Positions 47,897 to 57,933 are shown, counted from the stretch's first letter. The stretch is DNA of 64,000 bases from Thermosipho sp. (in: thermotogales) (GCA_017656335.1 JACDOA010000008.1:1-64000); one strand, 5' to 3'. Notes: generated by a model not told the origin, from the sequence alone. Numbers and translations: made by a program.

Positions 47897-49165
47897 TTAA
47901 AAATATCTTATTTCAACGTATAGAATTGCTATTACAAGAGAAATAATAGATGGGACAAAAGAAAATTTCATATAATCAACAAAAGATACTTTTTTATTTG
48001 AATATTTTAAAAGCATGGTTATTGCAACAATATTTGCTGATGCTCCAATAGGAGTTAAATTACCTCCAAAACATACACCTAGAGAAAGAGACCACCAAAA
48101 AGGAGTTAAGTTTACTAAAGAAGGATTAATAGTTGGAAGCATTTTTATAACAGGTATCATGGTAGCAGTAAATGGAATGTTATCAAAAAAGCCACTAACA
48201 AAAAACGACATTATTATCAACACCATACCAAACACTCTAGGAGAACTACCAAATTCTTTACTGAAAAAAACCGCAACCTGTTTTAAAATTCCAGTATCTT
48301 CTAAAGCACCAGTTATAATAAAAAGCCCTATAAAAAAGAAAATTGTTCCCCACTCTACCTCTGTAAAATGTTTTTCAATGTTTCTAGGATCAATTATCAA
48401 AATAGAAATAAATCCCATTCCAAAAGCAATTACTGAACTATGTATTCCTAACCTCTCTTGAAAAACAAATAAAAGTAACACAGAAATCAATATAAAAAGA
48501 GATTTAATAAGATTATTTTTTGAAATAGAAATTTCCTCAAATGAAAATTCTAATTTTTTAAAAAATAACTTCCTTTTAGTAATTATCAAGTATCCTAAAA
48601 TTAGAAAAATCGTCAAAATAGAAGGTAAGGATGTGTTTAAAATAAAATCATTAAAACTAAGCCTTGCAGCATTACCTATTAAAATATTAGGAGGATCACC
48701 AATTAAAGTAGCTGTACCACCAATATTTGAACTTAATACCTCTGAAAAAACAAGCGGAATCGGAGAAATTTCTGCAGCGTCGGCAATTGCAAGAGTAATT
48801 GGGATAAAAATCATAATGGTAGTAACATTATCAATAAAAGCAGAAAATAAACCTACAAAAATATTCAACAAAATAAATATTTTTAATAAAGAATTTTTAG
48901 AAAATTTAATAATTCTAAAAGCCACATAATGAAAAAAACCTATATCTTTAATAGTTGAAACTAATAACATCATTCCAATTAAAAGAAATATCGTGTCAAA
49001 ATCTACATAATTTTTAAACAAATAATCTGGATCTTCAAAAACTCCAAAAAATGTTAAAACAAATGCTCCTACAACAACAGCAATTGATCTATGAATTTTT
49101 TCAGAAATTATTAAATAATATACAATTACAAAAACAATTAAAGCTATTATGGCATCTATTGACAA
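47897..49165 (-). CDS. ArsB/NhaD-superfamily ion transporter
   Basis: 422 residues with 11-12 membrane segments. FVGLFSAFIDNVTTIMIFIPI and the later FDNIPFTATMIPVI, with the GDPPNILIG stretch, are typical of the ion-transporter superfamily (ArsB, NhaD, P-protein-like). The ion may be arsenite, sodium or a carboxylate. TTG start after an A-rich spacer. It begins right behind the tRNA terminator. Confidence 0.82.
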   Translation of the reverse strand: MSIDAIIALIVFVIVYYLIISEKIHRSIAVVVGAFVLTFFGVFEDPDYLFKNYVDFDTIFLLIGMMLLVSTIKDIGFFHYVAFRIIKFSKNSLLKIFILLNIFVGLFSAFIDNVTTIMIFIPITLAIADAAEISPIPLVFSEVLSSNIGGTATLIGDPPNILIGNAARLSFNDFILNTSLPSILTIFLILGYLIITKRKLFFKKLEFSFEEISISKNNLIKSLFILISVLLLFVFQERLGIHSSVIAFGMGFISILIIDPRNIEKHFTEVEWGTIFFFIGLFIITGALEDTGILKQVAVFFSKEFGSSPRVFGMVLIIMSFFVSGFFDNIPFTATMIPVIKMLPTINPSLVNLTPFWWSLSLGVCFGGNLTPIGASANIVAITMLLKYSNKKVSFVDYMKFSFVPSIISLVIAILYVEIRYF

Positions 49166-49180
49166 AAAAATACCCCCTAT

Positions 49181-49204
49181 TAAAAAAAACGGGCTTTTTA
49201 GCCC
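49181..49204 (-). terminator. Terminator after tRNA-Gly
   Basis: GGGCT/AGCCC hairpin with a TTTT loop on the plus-strand listing (49191-49204), followed on the minus strand by eight T residues. It lies six bases after the tRNA CCA end. Confidence 0.85.
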
Positions 49205-49209
49205 TCAAC

Positions 49210-49285
49210 TGGAGCGGGCGACGGGACTCGAACCCGCGGCCCTCAGCTTGGGAAGCTGATGCTCTACCAACTGAGCTACGCCCGC
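49210..49285 (-). tRNA. tRNA-Gly (anticodon CCC)
   Basis: 76 bases with an encoded CCA. The acceptor GCGGGCG pairs with CGCCCGC; D-arm GCTCAGTTGGTAGAGC; anticodon stem TCAGC/GCTGA around the loop TTCCCAA, giving anticodon CCC; T-loop TTCGAGT; discriminator U, as expected for glycine. It reads GGG codons, which should be rare in this AT-rich genome. Confidence 0.95.
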
Positions 49286-49299
49286 CAAAAATCACTATT

Positions 49300-49328
49300 A
49301 TTATATCAGATGCCTTAAATCAATTCAA
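49300..49328 (-). promoter_or_regulatory. tRNA-Gly promoter
   Basis: Minus strand TTGAAT (49328-49323), 17 bases, TATAAT (49305-49300) with a TG extension. It begins just past the rnfA stop and ends 15 bases before the tRNA. Confidence 0.75.
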
Positions 49329-49330
49329 GA

Positions 49331-49906
49331 TTATAATTTAATCATTCCTTGGAATCCCATAAATGCTAACGACAATAATGATGCAACAATCAGAGCAATT
49401 GGTAATCCCTCAAAAGGTTTGGGTAAATCATACAATTCTAATTTTTCACGAATAGCACTGAATATAATCAAGGCTAACAAAAAGCCCAAGCCGGCACCTA
49501 AAGCATTAAAAATAGCTTCCAAAAGATTGTAATTACTCATACTATTAATAATTGCGACACCTAAAATAATACAATTTGTAGTAATTAATGGCAAGAAAAT
49601 TCCCAATGATTCATACAAATTTGGATTATTCTTTTTCAAAAACAATTCTACAAATTGTACAAAAGAAGCAATAACAAGTATAAAAGCAATTGTTCTTAAA
49701 AATTCTAAACCTATAGAAATCAACAATCGGTCTATTAACCATGAAATTGTTGAAGACATAACAAGCACAAATGTTACTGCTAAACCCATTCCAACAGCCG
49801 TATCAGTCTTTTTGGACACACCCAAAAAGGGGCAGATTCCCAAAAATCTATTAAATACATAATTATTGACCAACATTGCTGACAATAATATTAGAAATAT
49901 TTTCAT
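49331..49906 (-). CDS. rnfA: Rnf complex subunit A
   Basis: 191 residues with six membrane segments. It has NNYVFNRFLGICPFLGVSKK at the start, with a cysteine thought to bind an Fe-S cluster between RnfA and RnfE. Rnf is an ion-pumping ferredoxin:NAD oxidoreductase. The gene overlaps rnfE by four bases. The next gene expected here, rnfB, is replaced by a tRNA. Confidence 0.94.
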   Translation of the reverse strand: MKIFLILLSAMLVNNYVFNRFLGICPFLGVSKKTDTAVGMGLAVTFVLVMSSTISWLIDRLLISIGLEFLRTIAFILVIASFVQFVELFLKKNNPNLYESLGIFLPLITTNCIILGVAIINSMSNYNLLEAIFNALGAGLGFLLALIIFSAIREKLELYDLPKPFEGLPIALIVASLLSLAFMGFQGMIKL

Positions 49907-50517
49907 TTATTATTCCCCCTCTCTTTCCTCTTCATTCCAATAAAAGCAAAAAGTGCTGCAAGTAATCCAAGAGTAAGATAAGCACCAGGAGGAAGTATCA
50001 TAATAAAAACATTAAAAGCTTTACCCCAAATTGTTATATCGAATAAAGTACCATTTCCTAAAAGCTCTCTAATAGAACCTAATAATGTCAAACTGGCCGT
50101 AAACCCTAAACCCATTCCTAATCCATCTAAAAAAGAGTGCCATACGTTATTTTTTGAAGCGAATGCTTCTGCTCGCCCCATTATTATACAATTAACAACT
50201 ATTAAAGGAATAAACAAACCAAGGGTTTTCCATAAATCATATACATACGCATGCATGAGAAGATCTACAATAGTAACGAATGAAGCAATTATAGTGATAA
50301 AAATAGGAATTCTTATTTTTTCGGGAACTGTTTTTCTTATTAATGAAATAACAACATTAGACATAACAAGAACAGCTGTAGCAGCAAGCCCCATTCCAAA
50401 ACCATTTTTTGCATTTGTAGTAGTTGCTAAAGTAGGACACATTCCTAGGGCTTGAACGAATGTTGGATTTTCAAGAACAAAACCTTTTGAAAATTCCTTC
50501 CAAGATCTACTGGACAT
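49903..50517 (-). CDS. rnfE: Rnf complex subunit E
   Basis: 204 residues, homologous in layout to RnfA, with six membrane segments. FVLENPTFVQALGMCPTLAT carries the conserved cysteine and VNCIIMGRAEAFA is typical. It overlaps rnfG by 11 bases and rnfA by four. Confidence 0.94.
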   Translation of the reverse strand: MSSRSWKEFSKGFVLENPTFVQALGMCPTLATTTNAKNGFGMGLAATAVLVMSNVVISLIRKTVPEKIRIPIFITIIASFVTIVDLLMHAYVYDLWKTLGLFIPLIVVNCIIMGRAEAFASKNNVWHSFLDGLGMGLGFTASLTLLGSIRELLGNGTLFDITIWGKAFNVFIMILPPGAYLTLGLLAALFAFIGMKRKERGNNK

Positions 50518-51187
50518 CTTTTACCACCTCCGTTCTTAAATATTTGAACATTGCTTGAATAGAATTTGCAACAGCTCTTGGAGTAATAGTTGCTCCTGTC
50601 ATCACATCGCTTATTTTTACAACACCTATCTTTTTAGCTTCTTCAGGTTCTAAGTTTGATTTACCAGCATCTTTATCGACTTTAACCCCATTCTTCAACC
50701 CTTCATATGGAATTGGATAAAATCTTTGCTGGGATTTTTCTTCTGCAATTTTTGCACCTAATCCTGGTGTTTCTTGCGAATATTCTATTACTTTAATTGC
50801 GTGAAGATCTATTCTACCATTCTGAATTATAAATGAGGCAACAGTTACTACCTTGCCACCATAACCTATTCCATATGCTTTTAATACGTAAATTGTTTTT
50901 CCATCTAATTTAAACTCCAAAACAGGACTAAGAACTGCAGCTTTATCTGTTTTAAAAATCTCTTTTTCTGTATCATTAATGGTTTCATTTATTTTTTCAT
51001 TTATTAAACTCTTTTCCACCATTAGTTTACCATTATCTGTAAGAACAAACTCGATTGCATTTAAAATATTTTGAAGTTCAGCATTTTTAATAGGTTGTTC
51101 AGTAACTTTAAAAATTAAACCTAATGCTAATCCAGCTACTAAAGTAAAAATCATTAATGTCATACCAGTTTTTAAAATTTCTTTCAT
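50507..51187 (-). CDS. rnfG: Rnf complex subunit G (FMN-binding)
   Basis: 226 residues with one N-terminal membrane helix (MTLMIFTLVAGLALGLIF). The FMN-binding domain ends in VMTGATITPRAV, where the threonine in GAT carries covalently bound FMN. GYGGKVVTVA and EYSQETPGLGAKI are further signatures. Overlaps rnfD by four bases. Confidence 0.94.
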   Translation of the reverse strand: MKEILKTGMTLMIFTLVAGLALGLIFKVTEQPIKNAELQNILNAIEFVLTDNGKLMVEKSLINEKINETINDTEKEIFKTDKAAVLSPVLEFKLDGKTIYVLKAYGIGYGGKVVTVASFIIQNGRIDLHAIKVIEYSQETPGLGAKIAEEKSQQRFYPIPYEGLKNGVKVDKDAGKSNLEPEEAKKIGVVKISDVMTGATITPRAVANSIQAMFKYLRTEVVKDVQ

Positions 51188-52149
51188 GATTTCACCTCAC
51201 CAAAAATACGAGGTTGAGTAAATCTATCAATTAATGGAACAAATCCATTCATCAATAAAATAGATAAAGATACCCCTTCTGGATAACCAGCAAAATACCT
51301 TATAAGTAGAGTCATTACCCCACATCCAACTCCAAAAATAGCTTGACCTCTTGGTGTCATAGGGCTTGTTACCATATCCGTAGCCATGAAAAGAGCTCCA
51401 AGCATTAATCCACCACTCAAAATGTGGAAAAGAGGAGTACCAAATCTCTCAGGATTTGCAAAATAAAAAATACTAGACATCAAAAATACAGTTCCAACAT
51501 ATGTTAAAGGAATCATTAATTTAATTCTTCCTTTTACCACTAGATAAATAAAACCAATTAACAATAATAGAACACTGGTTTCACCTATTGAACCAGCTCT
51601 GTTACCAAAAAATAAGTCTCCATAACTAACGTTAATATGAGAAAAACCTTTCTCCTTAAGTATAGCAAGTGGTGTTGCCGTTGTTTGAATATCAACCCAC
51701 TTTGAAAAACTTAAAGCTGGTTTATACCAAGTAGTCATATGAACTGGAAAAGAAACAAGCAAAAACGCTCTTCCGGCAAGTGCTGGATTAAAAATGTTCA
51801 TGCCTAACCCACCGAAAGCATGTTTGGCTATACCAAGAGCGAAAATTAAACCTATGATCATAATCCACCATGGTGTTGCTGGACTTACATTCATAGCAAG
51901 TAAAATACCAGTTACGGCTGCGCTCCCATTGGGAACAAAATTTTTATCTTTTCTTAAGTATCTCATTATAAAAAGTTCAAACAGTTCTCCAACTAAAGCA
52001 CCCAAAATAGCTAAGAAAAATGCATAAAAACCAAAAAAGTACCAGGCACCTATGAGGGCCGGAATTAAAGCAATAATTACATCAGTCATTATTTTTGAAG
52101 TTGTATCCTTACTTCTCAAATGTGGTGCATTACCTGTTATAAGCTTCAT
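51184..52149 (-). CDS. rnfD: Rnf complex subunit D
   Basis: 321 residues with about nine or ten membrane segments. NAPHLRSKDTTSKIM opens the protein; the covalent FMN threonine is probably in TTATPLAILK near residue 160. GNRAGSIGETSVLL and ATDMVTSPMTPRGQ are typical. It shares a base with the rnfC stop (TAATG). Confidence 0.94.
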   Translation of the reverse strand: MKLITGNAPHLRSKDTTSKIMTDVIIALIPALIGAWYFFGFYAFFLAILGALVGELFELFIMRYLRKDKNFVPNGSAAVTGILLAMNVSPATPWWIMIIGLIFALGIAKHAFGGLGMNIFNPALAGRAFLLVSFPVHMTTWYKPALSFSKWVDIQTTATPLAILKEKGFSHINVSYGDLFFGNRAGSIGETSVLLLLIGFIYLVVKGRIKLMIPLTYVGTVFLMSSIFYFANPERFGTPLFHILSGGLMLGALFMATDMVTSPMTPRGQAIFGVGCGVMTLLIRYFAGYPEGVSLSILLMNGFVPLIDRFTQPRIFGEVKS

Positions 52150-53465
52150 TATTTTTCCCCCCCTCTCAGGGCTCTATAAACTTTTTTAGCTAATTTTATA
52201 GTTTTTACATGTTCTACTTTTGCAGGACATATATATGTACAAGAACCGCATTCAATACAATCCAATAAACCAATTTGAGCTGCCTCATCATATCTTTTTT
52301 TCTTTCCAAGTAAATCTAAAAGATAAGGTTGCAATCCCATAGGACAAACGTATACACAATAGGAACATCTTATACAGAAGGTCCCTCTTAGTTCTTCTGG
52401 AATCAAAGTAGTAATTCCATTATTACCCTTCACTATTGGAGTATCGATATTATTGATTGGAATTCCCATCATTGGTCCACCCATAAGAATTTTCACATTT
52501 TCAATTCCATTCTTAAATCCCTGCCCGAGATTTTCAATAATCCAAGAAATAGGTGTTCCAATTCTAACCCACCAATTACCTGGTTTATTAATCGCCTCAC
52601 CTGTAATTGTTAGCCCACGTTCAATTAAAGGTTTCCCATCAATAATTGCTTCTTTTATTGCGTACATTGTACTCACATTTTGAACAACCACTCCTACGTC
52701 CATAGGTAAGCCACCTTGTGGGACTTTTCTCTGAGTTACTGCATAAATTAATTGTTTCTCAGCACCTTGAGGATATTTTGTTTTTAACGGCACTACTATT
52801 ACTTGACCTTTCCATTTTTCCTTAAGAAATTCTATTGCATCTTTTTTATTTTCTTCTATACCAATATACACATTTTGAACACCTAAAATCTTCTTTACAA
52901 TTTTAATTCCTACAAGAATTTCTTCGTTTTTTTCAAGCATCATTCTATGATCAATTGTTAAATAAGGTTCACATTCTGCACCATTAATTATTAAAGTATC
53001 TATTTTTTTATCTTGTGGTGGATTTAATTTAACATGTGTTGGGAACATAGCCCCACCAAGGCCTACAATTCCAGCTTTTTTAATGTTTTCTAATAATTCA
53101 TCTTTACTGAACTTTTCAAAATCTCCATGCGGTAAAAGCTCCCAATCATCTTCACCTTCTCTTTGAATGACAACAGCATCAACCGCTCTACCAAAAATTA
53201 TATTAGATAATTTCTTTATTTCAACAACTGTTCCAGTTACTGGAGAATGTACATAAGCAGAAATAAATCCACCAGGTTCGCCAATTATCTGACCTGTTTT
53301 AACTTTTTGGCCAGCCTCAACAATAGGTTTTGCTGGAGCTCCCGCGTGCTGCTGCATAAAAACTACAACTTTTTCAGGAATAGGAGCCCTTTGTATTGGA
53401 GAATCTTTAGTTAGTTCTTTTCTTTCTGGAGGATGAACTCCTCCTTTAAATGTAGCCAATTTCAA
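52149..53465 (-). CDS. rnfC: Rnf complex subunit C (NADH-binding, Fe-S)
   Basis: 438 residues. FKGGVHPPERKEL opens it, an NADH/FMN-binding domain follows (GAECEPYLTIDHRMM), and two 4Fe-4S motifs lie near the C-terminus: CIRCSYCVYVCPMG and CIECGSCTYICPAK. TTG start with AGGAGGTG six bases upstream. First gene of rnfCDGEA. Confidence 0.95.
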   Translation of the reverse strand: MKLATFKGGVHPPERKELTKDSPIQRAPIPEKVVVFMQQHAGAPAKPIVEAGQKVKTGQIIGEPGGFISAYVHSPVTGTVVEIKKLSNIIFGRAVDAVVIQREGEDDWELLPHGDFEKFSKDELLENIKKAGIVGLGGAMFPTHVKLNPPQDKKIDTLIINGAECEPYLTIDHRMMLEKNEEILVGIKIVKKILGVQNVYIGIEENKKDAIEFLKEKWKGQVIVVPLKTKYPQGAEKQLIYAVTQRKVPQGGLPMDVGVVVQNVSTMYAIKEAIIDGKPLIERGLTITGEAINKPGNWWVRIGTPISWIIENLGQGFKNGIENVKILMGGPMMGIPINNIDTPIVKGNNGITTLIPEELRGTFCIRCSYCVYVCPMGLQPYLLDLLGKKKRYDEAAQIGLLDCIECGSCTYICPAKVEHVKTIKLAKKVYRALRGGEK

Positions 53466-53520
53466 TTATTACACCTCCTATCAAATCAAAAATAATAATT
53501 GAAAACAAATACCAAAAAAA

Positions 53521-53529
53521 ATTATAACA
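53521..53529 (-). promoter_or_regulatory. Extended -10 promoter of rnfCDGEA
   Basis: TGTTATAAT on the minus strand, 56 bases before the rnfC start, no clear -35 box. Confidence 0.5.
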
Positions 53530-53571
53530 CAAAAGTACAACAAAACTATACTTTTAGCGTTTTTATTTTTA

Positions 53572-53580
53572 TGATATAAT
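53572..53580 (+). promoter_or_regulatory. Extended -10 promoter of valS
   Basis: TGATATAAT, about 85 bases before the valS ATG; no clear -35 box and no T-box-like leader seen. Confidence 0.5.
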
Positions 53581-53664
53581 TTTTATAAAATCAGTCAAAT
53601 ATAAATCTTGATAAACAACTAATTTTAAAAATTTAAAAATAAATCACCAGGAGGTGCTAATTTA

Positions 53665-56265
53665 ATGAAAAATGAAATTGGTACACGCTATGACCCACAA
53701 AACATTGAAACAAAGTGGTATAAATTTTGGCTTGAAAAAGGTTATTTTACACCTAAAAAAGATGAAGATGGCCCAAAATTTTCGATTGTAATACCACCAC
53801 CAAATATTACTGGAAAAATCCATATGGGACATGCTTTGAATATTACATTACAAGACATATTAGTCAGATTTAAACGAATGAATGGTTATAATACCCTTTG
53901 GATTCCTGGTGAAGATCATGCTGGTATTGCAACACAAACTGCTGTTGAAAAATTTTTAGAAAAAAAAGGTCAAAAAAGAGAAAAATTAGGAAGAGAAAAA
54001 TTTTTAGAAATCGTTTGGGATTGGGCTAATACTTATAGAGAAACAATTAAAAAACAAATAATGGCTATTGGTGCTTCTGTTGATTGGTCTAGAGAAAGAT
54101 TTACCTTAGATGAAGGTCTCTCCAAAGCTGTGAGAAAGGTTTTTGTTAAATTATACAAAAAAGGGTTAATTTATAAAGGAAAATATATAGTAAATTGGTG
54201 TCCTCGATGTAAAACTGTTTTATCAGACGAAGAAGTAGAATATCACGAACACGACGGAAAACTTTATTATATAAAATATCCATTTGCTGATGGTACTGGC
54301 GAGATAGTAATCGCCACTACCAGACCTGAAACTATGCTAGGTGACACAGCCGTTGCTGTTCATCCATCTGATGAAAGATATAAAGATTTAATTGGTAAAG
54401 AAGTAATATTACCACTTGTTGGTAGAAAAATAAAAATCATAGGTGATGTCCATGCAGATCCAAAATTTGGAACAGGAGCTCTTAAAGTTACACCTGCTCA
54501 TGATCCAAATGATTTTCTTATTGGACAAAGGCATAATTTGGAAGTTATAAATATCTTTAACGAAGATATGACAATAAATGAAAATGGTGGAAAATACCAA
54601 GGTTTAGATAGATTTGAAGCAAGGAAGGTTATAGTCGATGATTTGGAAAAAGAAGGATATCTTTTAAAAATAGAAAACATAAAACATTCTGTAGGACATT
54701 GTTATAGATGTGACACAGTTATTGAACCCTTGTTAATGGATCAATGGTTTGTCAGTATGAAATCACTAGCCGAAAAAGCAATTAAAGCTGTGGAAGAAGG
54801 CGAAATAACATTTTATCCTAATAGATGGAAAAAAGTTTATTTAAATTGGATGTATGAAATTAGAGATTGGTGTATAAGTAGACAACTTTGGTGGGGTCAT
54901 AGAATCCCAATATGGTATTGTCAAGATTGCGGACATATCAATGTATCAGAAACAGAGATTAAAAAATGTGAAAAATGTGGAAGTACAAATCTTAAACAAG
55001 ATGAAGATGTTCTAGATACATGGTTTTCATCTGCACTTTGGCCTTTTAGCACACTTGGATGGCCAGAACAAACTGAAGATTTAAAGACTTTTTATCCTAC
55101 AGACGTTTTAGTCACAGGATTTGATATCATCTTCTTCTGGGTGGCTAGAATGATAATGATGGGCTATGAATTTATGAACGAAAAGCCCTTCGGTGATGTA
55201 TATATTCACCAATTAGTCCGTGATAAATATGGACGTAAAATGAGTAAATCACTTGGAAATGGTATCGATCCAATAGAAATTATTGATAAATACGGATCAG
55301 ACCCCATGCGATTTACTCTAGCTTTAATGGCAGCTCAAGGTAGAGATATAAACCTTGACATTAATTATATTGAAAATAATAAGAAATTTGCCAATAAAAT
55401 TTGGAATGCTACAAGGTTTGTTATTTTGAATCTCGATGATTTCAAAGAAGTTCCTCTTGAAAATCTTAAACTTTCTGATAAGTGGATTCTTTCAAGAATT
55501 CAAAAAACAACCAAAAATGTTACTGATGCTATTGAAAACTACGAATTTAATATTGCTGCAAAGGAAATCTATACCTTTTTCTGGGATGAGCTTTGTGATT
55601 GGTATATTGAAATTGCTAAACCAAGATTGAAAACAAATGAAAGACATCTTGTGCAAAGCATTCTTGTTTATATTCTTGATAGAAGTTTAAAACTTTTACA
55701 TCCTTTCATGCCATTTATTACTGAAGAACTTTGGCAAAAATTACCCGTATCTAATGAATCAATTACTATTTCTGAATGGCCAAAGGTAGAAGAAAAATTC
55801 ATTAACGAAGTTTCAGAAAAACATTTCAACCTTTTAATGAATATAATTAGAGGTATCAGAAATATTAAAGCTGAAGTAAATATTCCACAAAGTAAGAAAG
55901 TAAATATCTCAATAAACAAAAACATCACAGACGAAGAAAAATTATACATTCGAACACTTGCAAATGTCGAAAAAATCAACATTTCCGATTTTAAGCCTGA
56001 AAAAAGTGCTAGTGCGTATATAGATCGTGAAATTGAAGTCTATGTGGAACTCGGTGAACTTATAAACATCGATTCTGAAATTGAAAGACTTTCTAAAAAA
56101 ATAAAAAAGCTCGAGAGTGACGCAGATAAATTTAGAAAAAAATTGTCTAACGAAAAATTCTTAGAAGGAGCTCCTGAAGAGATTATCAATGAGACAAAAG
56201 AAAAATTAAAAAATATTGAAGAGAAAATAGACAAAATAAATGTTATTATTAATTCATTAAGATAG
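53665..56265 (+). CDS. valS: Valyl-tRNA synthetase
   Basis: 866 residues. HIGH motif in KIHMGHALNITL near residue 55, KMSKS motif in RKMSKSLGNGIDP near 530, an editing domain (about 190-340) with TTRPETMLGDTAVAV, zinc-type cysteines in WCPRCK and CEKCGS, and a C-terminal coiled-coil arm from about 800. GGAGGTG ribosome site. First gene of a plus array running to endonuclease V. Confidence 0.96.
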   Translation: MKNEIGTRYDPQNIETKWYKFWLEKGYFTPKKDEDGPKFSIVIPPPNITGKIHMGHALNITLQDILVRFKRMNGYNTLWIPGEDHAGIATQTAVEKFLEKKGQKREKLGREKFLEIVWDWANTYRETIKKQIMAIGASVDWSRERFTLDEGLSKAVRKVFVKLYKKGLIYKGKYIVNWCPRCKTVLSDEEVEYHEHDGKLYYIKYPFADGTGEIVIATTRPETMLGDTAVAVHPSDERYKDLIGKEVILPLVGRKIKIIGDVHADPKFGTGALKVTPAHDPNDFLIGQRHNLEVINIFNEDMTINENGGKYQGLDRFEARKVIVDDLEKEGYLLKIENIKHSVGHCYRCDTVIEPLLMDQWFVSMKSLAEKAIKAVEEGEITFYPNRWKKVYLNWMYEIRDWCISRQLWWGHRIPIWYCQDCGHINVSETEIKKCEKCGSTNLKQDEDVLDTWFSSALWPFSTLGWPEQTEDLKTFYPTDVLVTGFDIIFFWVARMIMMGYEFMNEKPFGDVYIHQLVRDKYGRKMSKSLGNGIDPIEIIDKYGSDPMRFTLALMAAQGRDINLDINYIENNKKFANKIWNATRFVILNLDDFKEVPLENLKLSDKWILSRIQKTTKNVTDAIENYEFNIAAKEIYTFFWDELCDWYIEIAKPRLKTNERHLVQSILVYILDRSLKLLHPFMPFITEELWQKLPVSNESITISEWPKVEEKFINEVSEKHFNLLMNIIRGIRNIKAEVNIPQSKKVNISINKNITDEEKLYIRTLANVEKINISDFKPEKSASAYIDREIEVYVELGELINIDSEIERLSKKIKKLESDADKFRKKLSNEKFLEGAPEEIINETKEKLKNIEEKIDKINVIINSLR

Positions 56266-56281
56266 TTTAAGAGGGATGAAA

Positions 56282-57586
56282 ATGGAATTTATTGAAGCTT
56301 TAAGATACTTGTATTTTAATAGACCATATGGAAAAATTAAACTTGGATTATATAGAATAGAAGAACTTTTAAAAAGGCTAAATAATCCTGAAAAAACTTT
56401 TAAAAGTGTACACATAACAGGTTCAAATGGGAAGGGTAGTGTTACAACATTTACCCACTTTTTGATGAAAGAACATAATTCTAAAACCGGTGGATATATT
56501 TCACCACATTTATCTACCATACTTGAAAGGTTTCCTATTAATGGAAAATTAGTATCTAAAGAAAGATTTTTAAATAGCTTTAAAAAAGTTAAAAAAGAAG
56601 CAGAAAATATGGATAAAAAAGGGTCAGATTTTTCACCAAGCTTCTTTGAATTTGCAACTGCTCTGGCATTTCAAATTGGCAAAGATGAAAATGTAGATTC
56701 AGCTGCTGTAGAAGTTGGATTGGGAGGAAGATTTGATGCAACAAATGTTATACAACCTGTTGTTTCCTCAATAGTAACTGTTTCATTAGAACATACAAAA
56801 ATCTTAGGAGATACTATCGAAAAAATTGCTTATGAAAAAGCTGGTATTATTAAAAAGGAAACACCTGTTGTAATTGGCAATGTACCTGAACCAGCCAAAA
56901 ATGTAATTTATGAAATAGCAATTCAAAAAAACGCTAAAATATACGAATTATACAAGGATTTTGACTTTGAAATTGTTGATTTAAAATTCAACAAAAATAT
57001 TATTAATTACTACGGAGAAAATACATATAAAAATGTGGAAATTAAACTCAATGGAATTCATCAACCAATTAATGCTGCTATTGCTTTGAAAATTTTTGAA
57101 ATTTTTAATAAAAAATTGGATGAAAACAATTTAAAAATTGCTTTTAAAAATGCTTTTATTCCTGGACGTTTTGAAATGTTTAAAGGCTTTCTTTTAGAAG
57201 GTTCTCATAATCCTCAAGCTACTGAAAAATTTGTTGAAAATCTTAATATTTACTTTAAAGATAAATCAAAAATTGGAATAATTGGCATTTTAGATGACAA
57301 AGATAAAGAATTGATTTTATCTAAAATTTGTCCTTTATTAGATAAAGTTATTATTACCGCACCACCTTCTCACAGAGCTACTAACTCCTTGGAAACATTC
57401 GAGATTGCGAAAAAATATTCGAAAAATGTAATTTTCATAAACGATCCTATTGAAGCTTTAGAAAAAATTAGAAATATTGAAGTGGATTTAAAAATAGTTG
57501 CAGGTTCTTTTTATCTTGTTGGATATGTTCGCGATTATCTTGATAAAGGAAAAGTAAGTGATGAATGGGAAATTATGCGGAGGTGA
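56282..57586 (+). CDS. folC: Folylpolyglutamate synthase/dihydrofolate synthase
   Basis: About 434 residues from ATG 56282, which has GAGGG well placed; ATG 56276 abuts that site. The P-loop is HITGSNGKGSV near residues 43-53; VEVGLGGRFDATNV and PGRFEMF follow. It adds glutamate to folates. The stop TGA overlaps the rsfS ribosome site. Confidence 0.93.
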   Translation: MEFIEALRYLYFNRPYGKIKLGLYRIEELLKRLNNPEKTFKSVHITGSNGKGSVTTFTHFLMKEHNSKTGGYISPHLSTILERFPINGKLVSKERFLNSFKKVKKEAENMDKKGSDFSPSFFEFATALAFQIGKDENVDSAAVEVGLGGRFDATNVIQPVVSSIVTVSLEHTKILGDTIEKIAYEKAGIIKKETPVVIGNVPEPAKNVIYEIAIQKNAKIYELYKDFDFEIVDLKFNKNIINYYGENTYKNVEIKLNGIHQPINAAIALKIFEIFNKKLDENNLKIAFKNAFIPGRFEMFKGFLLEGSHNPQATEKFVENLNIYFKDKSKIGIIGILDDKDKELILSKICPLLDKVIITAPPSHRATNSLETFEIAKKYSKNVIFINDPIEALEKIRNIEVDLKIVAGSFYLVGYVRDYLDKGKVSDEWEIMRR

Positions 57587-57591
57587 AAAAT

Positions 57592-57933
57592 ATAAAAATG
57601 GATATTATTGAAAGAATTTGGGAAAAATTAATAGAAAAAGAAGCAGTTGAACCCATAATTCTAGATATGTCATCCACAAATGTACCAACAGATTTTTTTG
57701 TAATTCTTACAGCCAATAGCACTCCCCATATGAAAAGTTTAAGAGAAGCTATGTTAGATTTACTACATGAATCTGGAAAAGAAATTATTTATTATGATAA
57801 AGGAGATAATTATGACTGGCTAATAATAGATGCTGGTGATATAGTTATTCACATTTTTACTGAGCAGGGAAGGGACTTTTATGACCTTGAAGGTCTCTGG
57901 ATCGATGCTAAAAGAATCAAGGGGAAAAGATAA
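57592..57933 (+). CDS. rsfS: Ribosomal silencing factor RsfS
   Basis: About 112 residues. VPTDFFVILTANSTPHMKSL, YDWLIIDAGDIVIHIF and RDFYDLEGLW are typical of RsfS/Iojap, which binds L14 and blocks subunit joining in starvation. Start uncertain: ATG 57598 is 12 bases from the GGAGGTG site, while an in-frame ATA at 57592 is six bases from it; the frame is open upstream to ATG 57565. Confidence 0.9.
   Translation: MKMDIIERIWEKLIEKEAVEPIILDMSSTNVPTDFFVILTANSTPHMKSLREAMLDLLHESGKEIIYYDKGDNYDWLIIDAGDIVIHIFTEQGRDFYDLEGLWIDAKRIKGKR

Noticed and set aside
48015-48461. 148-codon plus-strand frame
   Set aside because: Antisense shadow of the ion-transporter gene, with no ribosome site and no family resemblance.
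49101-49295. Minus-strand reading frame of 64 codons over the tRNA
   Set aside because: Its peptide (SSVGRASASQAEGRGFESRR) is the well-known false translation of a tRNA gene.
53581-53664. T-box leader before valS
   Set aside because: No specifier stem, no T-box sequence and no terminator hairpin is visible.
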